Assembly: GCA_943788055.1 (NCBI GenBank)
Contig: CALSOU010000005.1
Span: 62,001 to 126,000, forward strand
Direction: 5' to 3'
Length of the DNA: 64,000 bases
From: an uncultured Saprospiraceae bacterium
GTDB taxonomy: Bacteria; Bacteroidota; Bacteroidia; Chitinophagales; Saprospiraceae
Below, in pieces: positions 63,416-64,000 of this stretch; the first letter of the stretch is position 1; each line of letters opens with the position of its first letter. The notes under the pieces are model-generated. The model saw nothing but the letters and a program-made list of their open reading frames with translations. It made no database searches and was not told where the DNA came from. The position numbers and the translations under genes are program-made.

Positions 63416-64000
63416 ATGAAAAGTAAAGCAAATTATAGATGCTCCTTTTGTGGGAGAGATAAGAAAGAGGCGGCGATCCTAATTGCTGGAATTGAAGGGC
63501 ACATTTGCGAAATCTGTGTTGATCAAGCTGCAGATATTATTAAGGAGGAAGTCGGAAGTCGTGAAGCGCTAGTGGGAGATTCTTTCAATATGCCCAAAGA
63601 CATGACACCTCATGCGATCAAGGAATACCTTGATGATTATATTATTGGACAGACAGAAGCAAAAAAATATCTAGCAGTTGCAGTTTATAATCATTACAAA
63701 CGGCTAAATCACAGCTCAAAAGATGATGTAAACATTGAAAAATCAAATATTCTGTTTGTTGGTGAAACAGGAACGGGAAAAACTTTACTTGCTAAAACTA
63801 TTGCAAGCTTTCTAGATGTACCTTTCACAATAGTTGACGCTACCGTTTTTACAGAAGCTGGGTATGTGGGAGAAGATGTAGAGAGCATGTTGAGTAGGTT
63901 ATTGCAAGCTTGCGATTATAATGTTGAGGCTGCTCAGCAAGGTATTGTATATATTGATGAAATCGATAAAATTGCTCGAAAAAACGATAATCCTTCTATT
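63416..64000 (+). CDS. clpX: ATP-dependent Clp protease ATP-binding subunit ClpX (partial)
   Basis: The first 195 residues, cut by the window end. ClpX unfolds substrates and feeds them to ClpP. The N-terminal zinc-binding domain has four Cys ([11 protein letters not shown], then ICEICVDQA). The AAA+ core starts with [20 protein letters not shown], then Walker [17 protein letters not shown] (Glu-Thr instead of the usual Pro-Thr), [19 protein letters not shown], and Walker [15 protein letters not shown]. Separated from clpP by a terminator, it has its own promoter, unlike the single clpPX operon of E. coli. Confidence 0.97.
   Translation, partial: MKSKANYRCSFCGRDKKEAAILIAGIEGHICEICVDQAADIIKEEVGSREALVGDSFNMPKDMTPHAIKEYLDDYIIGQTEAKKYLAVAVYNHYKRLNHSSKDDVNIEKSNILFVGETGTGKTLLAKTIASFLDVPFTIVDATVFTEAGYVGEDVESMLSRLLQACDYNVEAAQQGIVYIDEIDKIARKNDNPSI

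Overview
The window is a low-GC bacterial chromosome segment from the phylum Bacteroidota. The evidence is SprA (the type IX secretion outer-membrane translocon), several Bacteroidota-restricted families (DUF4270, DUF4290, DUF4294, DUF4286, DUF5916), the ~630-residue form of PurF, type B L31, and many TAnnTTTG promoter boxes of the Bacteroidota sigma type with no Shine-Dalgarno signal. A decarboxylase of the mevalonate pathway, menaquinone genes and a GGGP-synthase homologue fit a free-living, probably marine, Saprospiria- or Flavobacteriia-like organism; the sequence alone does not settle the class.

Layout. 1-7.8 kb: a partial membrane protein, a YkvA-like protein, then an envelope block (glycogen-synthase-like N-domain, DUF4270 lipoprotein, glmS, DUF4290, murA). 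8-11.4 kb: a thioredoxin-like exported protein and a small SRPBCC gene, then a decayed stretch (TonB C-domain and AHSA1-like relics) and yraN. 11.4-21.4 kb: rpmE2, purD (frameshifted), ruvA and the giant sprA. 21.4-29.3 kb: a wrecked Nudix gene, aspS, DUF4286, acyl-CoA dehydrogenase, an acyltransferase-like gene, a DUF4197 lipoprotein, purine nucleoside phosphorylase and a SulP relic. 29.3-41.7 kb: galE and a DUF5916 barrel on the minus strand, then menD-menC-menE and a tightly coupled FG-GAP lipoprotein / class III aminotransferase / TMEM220 trio. 41.7-46.9 kb: a DUF1761 relic, nadD-dnaN, purF, and a methyltransferase fragment joined to a T9SS sorting-domain tail. 47-55.8 kb: paaABCD, DUF4294, diphosphomevalonate decarboxylase, rhodanese, MoxR, menA, GGGPS and a TerB-like gene. 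55.8-64 kb: two OmpH/Skp chaperones, hutH, an M48 protease relic, PpiD, a TamB relic, clpP and the start of clpX.

Functionally the window is mostly housekeeping. It covers cell-wall precursor supply (glmS, murA), outer-membrane biogenesis and secretion (sprA, Skp-like proteins, PpiD), menaquinone (menD, C, E, A; menF, menH and menB are not here), purines (purD, purF, punA), replication and repair (dnaN, ruvA), protein quality control (clpP/clpX) and ring-epoxidation of phenylacetyl-CoA (paaABCD).

I found no CRISPR array, phage, complete mobile element, tRNA, rRNA, defence island or secondary-metabolite cluster, and I do not claim a new system. What stands out is the density of broken genes: at least eight relics plus a frameshifted purD, many with a stop codon exactly on a conserved residue. 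Also notable are a MurA with Asp in place of the fosfomycin-target Cys, a glycogen-synthase-like protein lacking its nucleotide-sugar lysine motif, an archaeal-type GGGP synthase beside menA, and basic low-complexity inserts in SprA.
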